Under the pieces are notes generated by a model. It was given only the letters and a program-made list of their open reading frames with translations, was not told the DNA's origin and did no database searches. From Gigaspora rosea (taxonomy: Eukaryota > Glomeromycota > Glomeromycetes > Diversisporales > Gigasporaceae), in the NCBI GenBank assembly GCA_003550325.1, contig QKWP01000247.1, positions 23,577-87,576 on the forward strand: a stretch of 64,000 nucleotides of DNA, written 5' to 3'. Position 1 is the stretch's first letter. Each line of letters begins with the position of its first letter. Of the stretch, positions 12,590 to 24,242 are shown piece after piece. The position numbers were made by a program, and so were the translations under genes.

Positions 12590-12957
12590 AATTAATTTGT
12601 AACCGCGGTTACTGTAACCCATCCCAACATACCAATCAAATTCTAAGATCAGGTGTAATGTTACACATTTGAAAAAGTCAAAACAAACATTCGTTTTGCC
12701 AAAAATTGCTTCTAAATCAAAATTTCACATATGAAACTACCTTTCGGTTTCTAACTAAAAAAATTCCTTGCTAAATTTTAATATAACTAAAGCCCTTTCT
12801 AATCCAAAGCTTTAAACCAAGCCTCACTCTAATCCTAGCCTTAATCGCACGGTTTTATTCTTATAGAAAGTTTGGTTTGATAGTCACGTTACACCTGATC
12901 TTAGTATTTACAGTTATAAATTTATTCTGTAACCTACAGTTACAAATCAATTAATCC
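12590..12957 (+). mobile_element. MITE with GTAACCGCGGTTAC ends
   Basis: Outer inverted ends, TTTGTAACCGCGGTTACTG at the left and CTGTAACCTACAGTTACAAA at the right, enclose a second inverted pair, AAGATCAGGTGTAA (12645) and TTACACCTGATCTT (12903). The interior has CCTAACC-like units. The same element lies in opposite orientation at 34326-34664 with most blocks conserved. Confidence 0.8.
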
Positions 12958-12994
12958 ATTTATCTATTAAATTTTACAAAAACTTGGATATATT

Positions 12995-13288
12995 GTAACA
13001 TAGTAATCCAATTTAAATGATTTTGGTACCAATCGATTCGTTTTAGTGAGAGGAATTGAATAGTACTAAATTCATTTCATTTGGATCACTGGATTAGCAG
13101 ATATTCACAAAAAACTATTGGTTTTATAATAATTTATAAGAAAAGATAAACTAATAGTATTTTGTTAATAACTTCTAATCCAGTAATTTATTTTGATACT
13201 ATTCGATTTCTTTTACTAAAACGAATCAAATAGTACCAAAATTATTCAATTTAGATCTCAGGATCAAAATTTAGACAAATTTTTCTAA
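12995..13288. repeat. Palindrome related to the 29.4-kb palindrome
   Basis: The halves are reverse complements about a centre near 13140. Each arm contains a GGTACCATTCGATT-like block (ATGATTTTGGTACCAATCG at the left, ATAGTACCAAAATTATTC at the right). The same building block appears in the palindrome at 29407-30158. Confidence 0.65.
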
Positions 13289-13539
13289 AAAAATTATGTT
13301 ATATTTTTTTGATCTTCTTTTACTTATCAGAAAAATATTTTGTCAGACCCCTTCCCTCTCTTGCATAATGTTATTTCTGGATGCCTCGTTATCTATTTAT
13401 TGGTAAATTAAGATTTTCTGTACCATAAAAAAATAAAAAATTAAAACAAAAAATTTTAAAAAACAAATAAAGCAAAAAAAATATAAAAAAATAAAAAACT
13501 GAAAAAATTAAATAAAAAAATAATCAACTCTTTCTGATG

Positions 13540-14650
13540 TTCCCTCGTACCAACTTTTTCACAACTACCGACCTATGACAACTATACAATTATTATACTT
13601 ATATACAACAAAACTTTACCCTGGAGCAACTGGGAACCAGAGTTCCAAATCGAATATTGAGATAATTGAAATAGAGCTGAAAAAGAGTTCTCCTTTTGGG
13701 TTTGACTCCCTAGTAGAAGACTCTGTACTATAGAAGATGTAGTAGAGCTGAAAACTCTAAAGTTTTTGTCAAAAGGAGTGGAAACACTAGTAGAAGCATA
13801 CTTTTGGTTGAATATAATATTTTGTATAGCATATACTCTTTCAGTCCTTTACAAGTTGGTACTTTTGGTACTCTCCTTTGGTTTTTTCGAAATTTCGCCA
13901 AAAAGTGGGAAATCCAGCTTACCCCCTCCAGAAGATCGGCAGTATTTACTTCTTCCAAATCGGGATTGCGCCTACCTTATTGGAGTCGATGTCACGAGTG
14001 CGCATTTTGCTACAATATAAACAGTGAATGGCGTGTCAGAGATTATTCTGGAATATTCGTAGAAATTTCTTTTTTTTTATAAAATTAGGTGTTGTTTGTT
14101 AGTGTATATTTCTCTGCTGTTTAGTTTACATATAATACTTTGGTAGAGCTTCTATATAGTATTATATAATTTTTACGTTCACACATTTCTCTTATATGTT
14201 TGTTATAGATTAGTTTTTTTTCTTTGTCTTTCGCATCTTTTTTCTTTTATTTTTTTGTATTTGGTATTTCGCTTAGGTTTTGTAGTCCCCTCCCTTTTTT
14301 TCTTTTCCCTTTTAAATTTCTCGTTTGTATCTTTTTTCTGTTTGTTTTGGATTGAAATCATTCCACTATTAAAGCTAGGTGAGGAGGATTTAAAGAAATC
14401 GGTAATCTTGACAAGGTTAACAGCAGCCAATTAGTGATTACGGGGGAGCTCATGCAGAGAGTTGCATGCCCCTGTTTGAGAAAATTGTTGTTGCAGCAGA
14501 TCGTACTTAGCGGACATTTTGTAGCGTGAGTAAGTTTTTATTAGAGAAAAGAAGGATTTCGGTAGTAGCTATAAACTGAAATTTTGTGTACAAAGATACG
14601 CAGTCTTCCTAGTTAATAAAAGCAGGATTGTCAAAGCTTAAAAAAAAAAA
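13540..14650 (+). other. Unclassified unit with A-rich end
   Basis: Base composition here is less AT-biased than in the neighbours. The stretch contains an inverted pair, CCTAGTAGAAGACTCTG and CACTAGTAGAAG in mixed orientation. It ends in TTAATAAAAGCAGG...AAAAAAAAAA, resembling a polyadenylated retroposed sequence. Overlapping open frames of 76-92 codons occur near 13730-14080, but none has a recognisable motif. It could be a retroposed transcript or an unknown SINE/LINE end. Confidence 0.35.
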
Positions 14651-15055
14651 ATAAATAAATAAAAAATAATTAAAACCAAATAAAACAAATAAAATAAAAA
14701 ATAAACTAAAAAAAAATAACAAAAAGTTAAAAAAAAGAAATATTTTTAATAAAAAAAGATAAATAAAAAAAGGTTTAAAATAAAAAATAAAAAAAAATAA
14801 ATATTTAAAATAAAAAAAAGATAAATTAGTTAATAAAAAAATATTTAAAATAAAAAAATGAAAATTTAATAAAAAAGTTAAATAAAAAAAAAAGTTAAGA
14901 TGAAAAAATAAAAAATAAAAAAACTGCCTAAAATATAAAAAAATATAGTTATTAATATATTAATAAAAAAATATATTTTAAAATAAAAAAGAAAAAAATT
15001 AAAAACAAATAAAAATAAGTAAATAAATAAAGAAAATAACTAATAGTATAAAGGC
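14640..15055. repeat. A-rich low-complexity tract
   Basis: About 400 bp consist almost only of A with interspersed T, in AAATAAAAA-like units. It directly follows the poly(A)-like end of the preceding unit and may be an expanded, decayed tail. Confidence 0.75.
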
Positions 15056-15447
15056 GTTTGAACATGGGTATAATAATTTTTATAAATTAAAAGATTTTTT
15101 ATTAGAATAAAAAATAATTTAATTTATATTAGAGTTAGGGTAAGAACTGGAATAGGGCAGGGGCATAGTTTATACCAAACTTTTACAAGGATTTTAACTC
15201 ATAGATTATTTCTTAAGCAAAATTTTAAAATATAATTAATTTTTGTTTTTTTCTTTATATTTATTGTACAAAAAATAATCTATATACTGTATTTTTCTAT
15301 ATAATTTGTATAGTACAGTGTTCAAATACTCTGTGGACAAATAAAAATACTCATAAATAAAAATAAATAAATAAAAAATAAATAAAAATAATAAATAATA
15401 AATAAATAAATAAAATAAAAAATGATAGCAAATAGAATCAGTATATA

Positions 15448-15702
15448 TATGGAGGCTCGTCAGTAGAAAGGGGGTAGAAAGTTTCTAAGTAAAAGTTTTT
15501 TAGACTTTGAACTAAAATATCTCAATAACTACTAAACTAAATTTAATAATTTTTTTTATTTTAATTATATATAGTTATAAAATTAAAATAAAAAAAATTT
15601 TATTTAATTTGATGTTGTAGTTATTGAACTATTTTAATTTAAAATTTAAAAAAAAAGTGGTAAAAACTTTTTATCTCTTTTCTACTGACGAGCCCCCATA
15701 TA
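15448..15702. mobile_element. MITE, GGCTCGTCAGTAGAAA family
   Basis: The ends GGAGGCTCGTCAGTAGAAAG and CTTTTCTACTGACGAGCCCCC are inverted, and the interior is an imperfect palindrome. A second copy lies at 44631-44886 (GGGAGTGAGTCAGTAGAAAA ... TTTTCTACTGGCTCACCCC). No coding sequence is present. Confidence 0.8.
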
Positions 15703-15711
15703 TATATATAT

Positions 15712-17319
15712 GGGAATAGAAATTTGTCGTGCCCGCAACATGTCGCACCCTGATTTCAACCAATCAAATTGTACAATTTTGTAGACAAAAAAATTTTAGG
15801 TTTTAAAAATTAAAAATTTTACTAGTAAAATGTAAAAATAAATAAGCGATATCAAAGTATATAATGTAAAATTTTATTCTGAACAACTTTTTCTAAGTCA
15901 TAAGGATAGATTGTCTTAGTAAAAAAAAATGGTTTATAAGAAAAATCAAAAATTTTAAATGTTAGCACATATAAACCTTTTTTTACTAATATAATCTATA
16001 TTTATGTTTAAATATAACATATAAAATTTAGGGTGTGGCGACTTAGCGGGTTGGATAAGTTGTCACCCCCCAAGCAATAGGTATAAGGTTCAATTCCCAC
16101 TGGAGACGTTTTGATAATTATATCTGTATTACTGTAATCTGAACTGGGAAACCAAACCGGATCGGTAGATCTTTAACCTGGGTCACACCAAGGGTGCATT
16201 AGATTCTTGTAAAACTAGTATAACGTTTTGGGAGCTCGGTACGCCGGGTGCATAAAGATCCCCCGGGGCGCAGGAAAAGGAAACATGCTTGGCAAGACCC
16301 GAGTGAAGAGGTAGCTGAACTTTCGACGGTGCTGCGGAATGGAGCCGGATTGAGCCAAAGCTAGAAAAATTCTGGATGGCATAGGGCTTGGAGGAGTCCC
16401 TCACCAATCGGGCCGCCGGAGTCATACCGGAGGAAAAGGACATGTGTTTTGGAAGCATGTACCAAGGAAAGGGAGACCGTTAGGGTGCATAAAGCCCAGG
16501 CAGACCAATCCTTCTGGGCTATCAGATTGGAAGTTTGGAAAAGTACTAGGGGAGGTTTAAGAAGAGGAAAGGATGCAGTACTGGGGTTGGGGGAACTTCA
16601 CAAGGGCAGAAGTAGGTAATGTAAGTTACTGAAGTATAGGTGATACCTGTGTGGGACAGGGACCGCTCTACCAAGTTTCCTACTGGGATAAACTAGTCCT
16701 AAGGGGGTATGGTAAGAATCCGGAACAATGTTCCAGGGATACAAGACGGATGGGCAGAAGGCATAGATCAGAGGATTAAATAGGCAATCCCCTAGTTGGG
16801 TTGCAGGTATGGCAGCTAGTGTGGAACCTTAGGGCGGACTACTTAAATTAGACAACCAAAAGTTGTACATGTGGCTAGTTGTACTCTCGTCTATGTACAA
16901 TGTCGGATGCCCGAAAAGGACATCTGTAGTCTGATCATCAATCTTGAATAAAAACCCGTCCCCGTAGTAGGCACTTTGACACCAAAAAAAAAAAAAATAA
17001 CATGTAAAATTTTACAATAAATCTTTTTCTAAGTTAAAAAGATAAATTGTTTTAGTAAAATAAAAGTTTTATTTGTGCTAACTTTGGAAATTTTTGATTT
17101 TTCTTATAAAACGGTTTTTTTTACTAAAACAATCTATCTCTATAACTTAGAAAAGGTTGTTTAAAATAAAATTTTACATTATATAATGTGCTATTTTATA
17201 TATATTTTATACTTTATTAAGTAAAATTTTAAAATAAAATTTTTTGCCTATAAAATTGAGATTTGATTGGTCAAAGCAGGGGGTGCAACATGTCATGGGT
17301 GTGACAAATTTATTTTCCC
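15712..17319. mobile_element. Foldback MITE split by a SINE
   Basis: Left arm (15712-16029) and right arm (17013-17319) are reverse complements: GGGAATAGAAATTTGTCGTG at the left matches CATGGGTGTGACAAATTTATTTTCCC at the right. Both arms carry AGATAGATTGT-like and AAGAAAAATCAAAAATT-like blocks. A SINE sits almost exactly at the fold centre. A second copy of this family, at 49148-53765, is split by a MULE. Confidence 0.85.
16030..16996 (+). mobile_element. Long tRNA-derived SINE, copy 1
   Basis: The head is tRNA-like. AGGGTGTGGCGACTTAGCGG includes an A-box-like TAGCGGGTTGG, and GGTTCAATTCCCACTGG near 16090 fits the Pol III B-box. The body has higher GC than its surroundings and ends in an A-run after GTAGGCACTTTGACACC. 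A 16-bp target duplication flanks it, ATAACATATAAAATTT (16014-16029) against ATAACATGTAAAATTT (16997-17012), with one mismatch. At 967 bp it is long for a SINE. Open frames inside are not conserved between copies. It depends on a LINE for movement. Confidence 0.88.
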
Positions 17320-17929
17320 TATAAATATATACTAAAGTCCAAATACAGTACTACTAAATCATACTGATATTTGTAAAGTTCTAGTACATACATAATTATA
17401 TCAAAACTGTTTTTAATCATGCTTAATTTATTAATTGGATATGTATAAAAATTTTTTTTAACAATATCTGATAATAAGCTACCTCTGCATTGAGTAAAAA
17501 AAAATTTATACTTCTAAAATAGTTTAGATAACACTGAAGTTTAGTATAGTTTTAGGTTTTTTACATAGTTTCAAAGTTTCAAAAATTAGATTTCATCAGG
17601 AAATTTTTTAGATAGATACTAATCGATATATAACTATTAATCGTTTTATATCGATTAAACAATAAACGCTATATCGATAAACTGGATAAAGCTCGATATA
17701 TATCTATAATCGATATATATCTTAATTAAAATATAAATCGGTATATATCTGCTAAACGATTATTATCATATACATTTGAATCGATAAATAACGATTTAAG
17801 CAGATTATCAAATTAAGGTTCTGCATACAACATATCGATAGAAATCGAAACTTAGCATGTTAAAAATTTTAATTTTAAGATCTTTGCAGATTTTTATTTA
17901 TAAATCTGCGCAATTAGTAATCTTTGCAA

Positions 17930-18310
17930 AGATTAGATTTTTTTGATTTTTTTCAATTTTATATATATATTTTTATTTAATAAAAAAAATTTTTTTTGCT
18001 TTTTATTTATTTTTTTTTATTTCTGTATTTTTTTTTATTACGTTTTTTTTTTATTAATTTTTATTTTTTTCTAGTTTTACTTTTTATTACATAAGTTATT
18101 TTTTTTTATTTAATTTTTTTTTTATTTATTATTTATTTTTTTTAAAATTTTAGTTGATTATTTTTATTTATTTTATTTTTTTATTTAAAAAATTTCTATT
18201 TTTATTTAACTTTTTAACGTTTTTTACTTTTTTTTATTTATTTCTATATATATTTTTTTTGATTTTATTTCTTTTTTTCATATTTTAATATAGTATTTAA
18301 TTATTTTTTT
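17930..18310. repeat. T-rich low-complexity tract
   Basis: Almost pure T with scattered A. It is the strand complement in composition of the A-rich tract at 14640-15055 and borders a retroposon-like segment (18310-18500) in the same way, but on the other strand. Confidence 0.7.
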
Positions 18311-18599
18311 TTTCGTAGTAAAGCGGTATAAAGGTCAGATTAGAAGAATCGTAGAGTGAAGATCTTCCACCTACCTCACAGAAGTACTCTCCTCTGCTAC
18401 TATCTAGAAGTTGACCGCATCTTTTTCTAATGGGAAAAGACTTTGGTATTGAGTTCGTAGTTGAGCAAATGTTCGTTTTTGGGAATAGGAAAGTAGGTTG
18501 CACAAATCTACATAAAGATAAGTATTGTTTTTTTAGTGTTTTTTTTCTTTTTTTTTGTTATTGTTATAACTGACACTTGTTGTTTTCTTGTAGTGATTT

Positions 18600-19195
18600 G
18601 GCGGCATTTTGGGGTATTTCGGCATCGTTCTTGTGATAAAGCAATGCCGTTCTTGTGGTGAAGTGACGGCATTTTTGCATTGAAGCGACGGCGTTCTTGC
18701 AGTGAAATGACGACATTCTTGCAGTGAAGTAACGGCGTTCTTGCAGTGAAGTAACGGCATTCTTGCGATGAAGTAACAGCGTTCTTGCGGTAAAGTAACG
18801 GCATTCTTGTGGTGATTCGATGACGTTCTTGGATGCTATTCTTATAGTAGGTGATTCGATGTTGTGGTAAGTAAAGTGACAACTTTCTTGTAGTAACTTA
18901 ACAGCACTTTTGAAGTGAATTGATGGTGTGTTCTTGTGAATTATAGCGTTTTTACGGTATTCTTGTACGTGTTCTGAAGCGACGGTATTCTTGTAGAATT
19001 CAATGATGTTCTTGTAGTGATTATACGGCATTCTTGTAGTAACTTGGATAGCATTTTTGTAGTGAATAGATGGTGTGCTTGTAGTGAATTCTTGTACATG
19101 TTCTTGTGGTGATTAATGATAACTTATTGTGGTGTTCTTGCAGTGAATTGATGGCATTTTTGTGGTAAGTTGAGTATGGTTGTATGCATTCTTGT
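18600..19195. repeat. Minisatellite, 20-23 bp unit
   Basis: Tandem units of about 22 bp, of the type ATTCTTGCAGTGAAGTAACGGC, are most regular at 18640-18800 and more diverged toward 19190. The array stays open in more than one minus-strand frame for up to 155 codons. Overlapping open frames with Cys/Lys/His/Arg-rich periodic peptides are the expected by-product of a stop-free repeat unit, so no gene is called. Confidence 0.8.
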
Positions 19196-19696
19196 GATAA
19201 AAATAATATAATACCTAATATTGTAATAAAAAAAAAATTTATATTACTGATATATAGTAATTGTAGAATTATACAGTAATTATGTAATGTAAAAATATAT
19301 AAAGTTTTTTAATAAATTAATTTTTTTTAAAATCGAATTTTTTTAATTAAATATTTTTTATTATTAAAATACTAATTGTTTTTATATTGATTATATATCG
19401 ATTATTAATTATTATGAATATATATCGATTATAAACACTATTGATATATTTATATATCAATTAATATTTATATTAGATGGATATCTATCGATTATTACCG
19501 ATTATTATCAATTACTATCTTAATCGATAGTCCTCATCAGGGGGGATTTAAATTGATTACTATCCAATAATGATAAAAATCGATAGTAATCCCCATAAAA
19601 TTTTGGTAATATTGGTTATTTAAAGCTAGTTTTAGTTTTTAAAACAAAAGATTTTAAGACAGTATCATTATATGTATACCTTAGTGTATATATTTA

Positions 19697-19858
19697 TATT
19701 GTGTCCCAGATAAGAATTTGTCCCAATTTGGAATCTGGTCTAATCCTACCTCTAACTCTAGCCTAGCTCTAATCCTAAAGTCACCTAAAGTTCTAATTCT
19801 GCTACAAAATTCTTATCTAGGGCAGCCCGATTCTGAATCGGGCATCAGGACACAACAT
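19697..19858. mobile_element. MITE with TTGTGTCC ends
   Basis: The ends TTGTGTCCCAGATAAGAATT and GGGCATCAGGACACAA are inverted. An internal GGGCAGCCCGATTCTGAATCGGGC is itself palindromic. Degenerate CTCTAACTCTAGCC units lie in the middle. About 160 bp, non-coding. Confidence 0.65.
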
Positions 19859-20199
19859 ATATATATGTACAAAACCTATTCAAATTTTGTACAAATTTAT
19901 ATATATATAAATTTTTTAAAAAATATCATTTGATAATAAGCTATCTTTGCTATTTGGAATAAATTTTCAAAAACTTATATAATCTGAAAATAAGCTATTC
20001 TCAATTTTTTGAACTTAAAATTGTTTAAAAAAAATAGCTTATTTTTAGAAATATATAGTATAAATTTATATAAAAAAATTAGTTAAATTTAATTTATTTA
20101 AAAAATATACATATAAATCTTTCTTTAAATTTTAAATATATATTCTTTAGTATTTTAAAGAACCTCAAATAATTAGTAAAAAGGTTATATATTAGATAT

Positions 20200-20418
20200 T
20201 TTAGCAAAAAAACAGTTTTTTAGCAATTACTTGGCATCTAGTAGTTTAATTTGAATAAACTTTTATAAAAAATAAAGCTCTTAGTAAGATGCATTTTTAA
20301 AAAAAAAGTTTATTCAATTCTAATTACTAAATCAAAAGCTATTTAAATAAATATAGTTTTGTTATTTTTAGCAAATTAAAGTAAAATTGACCAAAATCTA
20401 GTTACGATCTATATGAGA
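20200..20418. repeat. Dispersed repeat related to 56230-56470
   Basis: TTGGCATCTAGTAGT, CTCTTAGTAAG and CAAAATCTAGTTA occur in this order here and again near 56272-56455. It is a diverged fragment of the AGGACCC-ended MITE family. Confidence 0.6.
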
Positions 20419-20419
20419 G

Positions 20420-20585
20420 ATACCATATTCCTCTAAAAATAAGCACTCTCTAAAGTAAGCACCCTCTACAATTCATATATACCCAAAAATAAGTATTAAA
20501 TCATTCAAATTATTAGTTGAAATAATATCTAAAAATAAGCACCTCTATAGTAAAAAAGGGTGCTTATTTTCAGAAGAATATAGTA
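20420..20585. mobile_element. Short MITE with AAAATAAGCAC ends
   Basis: CATATTCCTCTAAAAATAAG at the left is mirrored by GCTTATTTTCAGAAGAATATAG at the right. Internal AAAATAAGCAC units recur. About 165 bp; related in its end sequence to the CCGTATATTC family. Confidence 0.65.
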
Positions 20586-21404
20586 TCCAAGGTTTTGTAT
20601 TTAATAATCTTTAGTTTAAAGTTTTAGTTTTTAATTTTAAATAATTTAAAAAGAATTTTTATTTAAAATTAATTAATTTTTTAATATATTTTTTAAGCAA
20701 ATGTCTGTTTTACCCTAAGCAATAATATAATTGGTTAAAATAATTTTTAAAAATTAAAGAAAATTCTATTAAGTAAAGATTCTTGTGTTCTAATTGAAAG
20801 TTGTAAAAAAAGTTCTTCTAATTCTAATAGTAGTTAGATTATTAAAATTGGTTTAGTGATCTTAAAATACTTGAAATCAAAGAAGAGAATATAAGGAGTT
20901 ACAAATTTACTATTATACAAAATATTATAATTTATAATATTTGTGTACTAGTAAATTTGCAGATCCTTATACAGTTTAACCTCTATATAGGCACACCTTC
21001 GGAATACAAAAAGTGCTGATTATATAGAGATGTAACTAATATAAAGGGAATTCTATAATCACAAATATAATAAAATTATATATATATATAATTATAATTA
21101 TATAGAAGTTTTAAAAATTTGTCTTATTCGAATTTTATAAAAACCACATGCAGATTTGATTTTCATAGTTTAAATTCAACTATGCACACTTGAGTTCCCA
21201 AATTAATTTCAGTCCTGCTTACATATCAGATATGCAAAGTTTTTTTAACTAAACAAAGCGCTATAAGCGCAGCTTATATAGTAAGGTAAAAAAAAAAAAA
21301 AGACTGGCACATCAATTAATAATTAATGGAAATTGAAAAATGACGCATAATATCCCAATCCTAAATTTGCTATACTGCTAATCAAAACACAACAAAATGC
21401 ATTA

Positions 21405-21548
21405 ACGGGGTTCTTAAGCATCTTTATCAATGGATCAAAGACAAATTTTTAATCAAATAAACTAACCAAATTGGTTAGTTTATTCAATTACCTACTAATT
21501 AAAAATTTGCTTCCGATCCATTGATTAAAGTACTTAAGAACTCCTAAA
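21405..21548. repeat. Palindrome, about 140 bp
   Basis: GGGTTCTTAAGCATCTTTA at the left and TAAAGTACTTAAGAACTCC at the right are near complements. The centre near 21470 reads AACCAAATTGGTT. Confidence 0.7.
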
Positions 21549-22344
21549 TCACTAAAATAGTGCGATGCTAACGAGATTATAGCTATTCAATATGGTATAG
21601 GTAAGCAGACCCATATAGTATAGGTTGAATTTAAAATCTATACTATATCCGATCAGCTATAATTTCTAACCCTAATGCCAATATACTGTATATTACATTG
21701 GATCAGTATAGTATAGATTTAAAAATATAGCCTGGATCTGCTCACTCTGATTCAGATGCATTGTTTAAATTGGGCATTTTTTTTATTTTATTTATTATCT
21801 AAAATTAAAACAGCATGGGAAGGTTTTTTAGCTGTTAGGTACCGGTCATACCCCTGATTAATAATTTGATTAAACGTATTCGTCCCTCAAATTATAAATA
21901 GAGGCTAATTTCAGGAGTGATACCAGTATTTATATTACATGCAGCTCCTAACATTAGGGTAGCTGTGCAATATAGTCATGCTAAAACTAGTAATGTACTA
22001 AGTATAATACTACAGATCATTTTTGAAAATTAATTATTTTTATTTTAATTATTGCAGTTGATGCCATTATAAAATAAGTATGATTATATGAAATTCAGAA
22101 ATAATGATTTGTTTTATTAATTCATTTTAAGAAAGTCTCAAAAATGTAGTAATGATCTATAACAAACCATTACAATAATGTAATCATAGAATATTCGCAT
22201 GCAAGTTACAGATTTCTAGAATATCATAGTAACTACTATTATAAATTTTGAATAATCTAAATGTCGTAATGTGCAGGTAACCAATTAAAACATTTAACTA
22301 TAAGTTTGGAATAACAATATAGAGGCCCAAAATTTATTTAAAAA

Positions 22345-22691
22345 CTTACAAACCGGAAAGAATACTTAAGTACTAAAGGAATAAATTTAGAAAGCAAAAA
22401 AAGTAGTTTACAAAAAATTATCCAAGAATGCTTAATTAAATATAAATGTGAAAATGAATATAATCAAGAAGTAGTTGACAATTACTATTAGCAAGATAAA
22501 AATAATTGAATATCTTAACAAAAGGCCAAAAAGAAAGTGGATATGGTGATATTTTAGAAAGTGGTGATTGCTGATGGGAAAATAAAATCAAAAAAGGACA
22601 ATTAGCCAAAATATTAACTGAATTAGTTTTTAACCAAAATGATCAACAATTATCAGCCACTTACGAGAAATGAGCCAGTACCCGATATTAG
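22345..22691 (+). pseudogene. Coding remnant that reads through TGA as Trp
   Basis: No gene product was recognised. One frame gives a charged, helix-like peptide from about 22345 to 22488, including LQKIIQECLIKYKCENEY, then a TAG. A second frame (22515-22691) gives KESGYGDILESGDC-TGA-W and QLSATYEK-TGA-AS before a TAG. Three TGA codons (22507, 22572, 22671) fall where Trp fits, one directly before a TGG. This would suit a donor with UGA=Trp, such as the Mollicutes-related endobacteria known to live in these fungi and to have donated DNA to them. Ordinary TGG-to-TGA decay of an unknown gene explains it equally well. At least one frameshift and one TAG show it is dead. It lies inside a Tc1/mariner-like element. 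Confidence 0.4.
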
Positions 22692-23534
22692 ATATATAAA
22701 TATATAAACCTCCTAACTAAATTTCACTTCACTTTAACCGCTCTAGAAATTTCATGCTACATAAAACAGGTAATAAACATAAAAAAAAATGTACACCAAT
22801 CAGCTTTAAGATTTTGCCTTTAATTTAGATGCTAGTTAAACTATAATATACTTATGTTCCTGGCATTCGTATATACATATGTATGTACATGTATACAGAT
22901 TTTACTTGCATAGGTAATACAGACCAAAGAAGGAAAATCCATTCTTGTAAATAAAAAGTGTGTGAATAAAAATTTAGTGTTAGAGCCTTAAAGTTAGAGG
23001 CTATATGAAGTAAAATTTATTATTAATTAGTATAATACATACTATTTGATGGTTTATATATTGTAAATTCTTATTGGTTAATCTAAAGTGTAACTTTATA
23101 GAGAACAATTTATATAGGCTGTTAACAAAAATTTGTGATGGTGATTATAATACAATTGTAACTATATAGAGCAGATGTGATTGTATTGACTTTGTGACTA
23201 TATAGAGGGTGACTATATGAAGGTTAGACTGTATTCTCTTTTTTGATTCCAAGTATCTTGAAAGCACCAAGTCAATTTTAATAATCTAACTACTATTAGA
23301 ATTAAAAAACCTTCTTTATACCTTTTAATTAGAATACAAGAAACCTTTATTTAATAAAATCTTTTTTAATTGTTAAAGAATTATTTTAACCAATTATATT
23401 ATTGCTTTAAATAATAATATAATTTTATAGGAGTTGTAAAGATAAAAAATATATTAACTTTAAAAGAAGATTCTTTTAAACTATTTGAAGTTAAGAATTA
23501 AAATTATTAAATGCTAAAGAATATATACATATTT

Positions 23535-24242
23535 TTTTTTAAGTTTAGAGGCCGTGTGCTATGGCCAGGATTTTATTATGAGTTATAGTGATATAATATT
23601 TGTTACATGAATGAGGATACAACTAGCCACGCGTGCACTTTTGGTGCCTAATTTAAGTAGTCCGCCCGAAGGTTCTACACTAGCTGCCATACCTACAACC
23701 CAACTACGGGAATTGTCTATTTAAACCCTCTAGTTCATGGTTCATAGTCCTCCTATTACTACCTGACGCACTACATTTAATGCAAATATTGTGGGCCACA
23801 ACCCTTTTAGGTATCGACGACCTAAGGGCTACTTTACCTTTGCACAAGAGCCTACCATAACAAATTCCATGTCCCATACATGTTCCATTGCCCGGATTTG
23901 GTAACCAAGGCTACCTGCCCTTATTAGGTTCGTTCCGATCATAGTATCCGCCTTCTCTGGTGCATACCGTAGGACCGATTTTCACTACCTCCTAACTCGG
24001 GTCTTGCCAAACGGGTTCTTGTGAGTTTTTTCTGGTTCCCTGGATTTGTAATACATACATCATTGCGCCCGCAGGCTCCCATTCAAGATGGTGGAACCAA
24101 GGTTACAGGTTTAGCGCCCAACCGCTCATAAGCCACAATCACCGAACGCAGATTTAACTTCAAAACGTCACCAGTGGGATTTGAACTGTCAACCTGCCGC
24201 TTGGGGGTAACACCTTGACCACTTCTCTAAGGCGCCACACCC
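23535..24242 (-). mobile_element. Long tRNA-derived SINE, copy 2
   Basis: Read on the minus strand it begins GGGTGTGGCGCCTTAGAG, with an A-box-like TTAGAGAAGTGG and the B-box-like AGTTCAAATCCCACTGG, and it ends in an A-run. The perfect 16-bp target duplication GAATATATACATATTT lies at 23519-23534 and 24243-24258. At 708 bp it is shorter than the other two copies, from internal loss. The perfect duplication suggests a fairly recent insertion. It sits in the right arm of the nested foldback. Confidence 0.9.

Larger units (their letters stand above)
17595..19540. other. ATCGATATAT-rich repeat region
   Basis: Both ends of this interval (17610-17830 and 19370-19530) are filled with TATATCGATTA-type units in both orientations, with CATCAGG near each end (17592 and 19536). 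The middle holds a T-rich tract and a minisatellite listed separately. It may be one composite element, but no target duplication was recognised. Confidence 0.4.
20972..23231. mobile_element. Tc1/mariner-like non-autonomous element
   Basis: The inverted ends CAGTTTAACCTCTATATAG and CTATATGAAGGTTAGACTG are flanked by TA (20970-20971, 23232-23233). Subterminal units of the form TATATAGTCACA/TGTGACTATATAG recur at both ends. The 2.26-kb interior includes a palindrome (21405-21548) and a decayed coding remnant (22345-22691) but no transposase. The element at 31563-34072 has the same ends and units and also carries a foreign-looking coding fragment. Confidence 0.7.

Noticed and set aside
13728-14082. 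Overlapping 76-92 codon open frames
   Set aside because: Frames on both strands overlap, with no conserved motif and no splice context.
16030-16110. tRNA gene at the SINE heads (also 24165-24242 and 25705-25790)
   Set aside because: The boxes fit Pol III promoters, but the heads run into long bodies with A-tails and target duplications, and the acceptor stem does not close as in a working tRNA.
18508-19031. 155-codon repeat protein
   Set aside because: It is explained by a stop-free minisatellite unit; a second overlapping frame is equally open.
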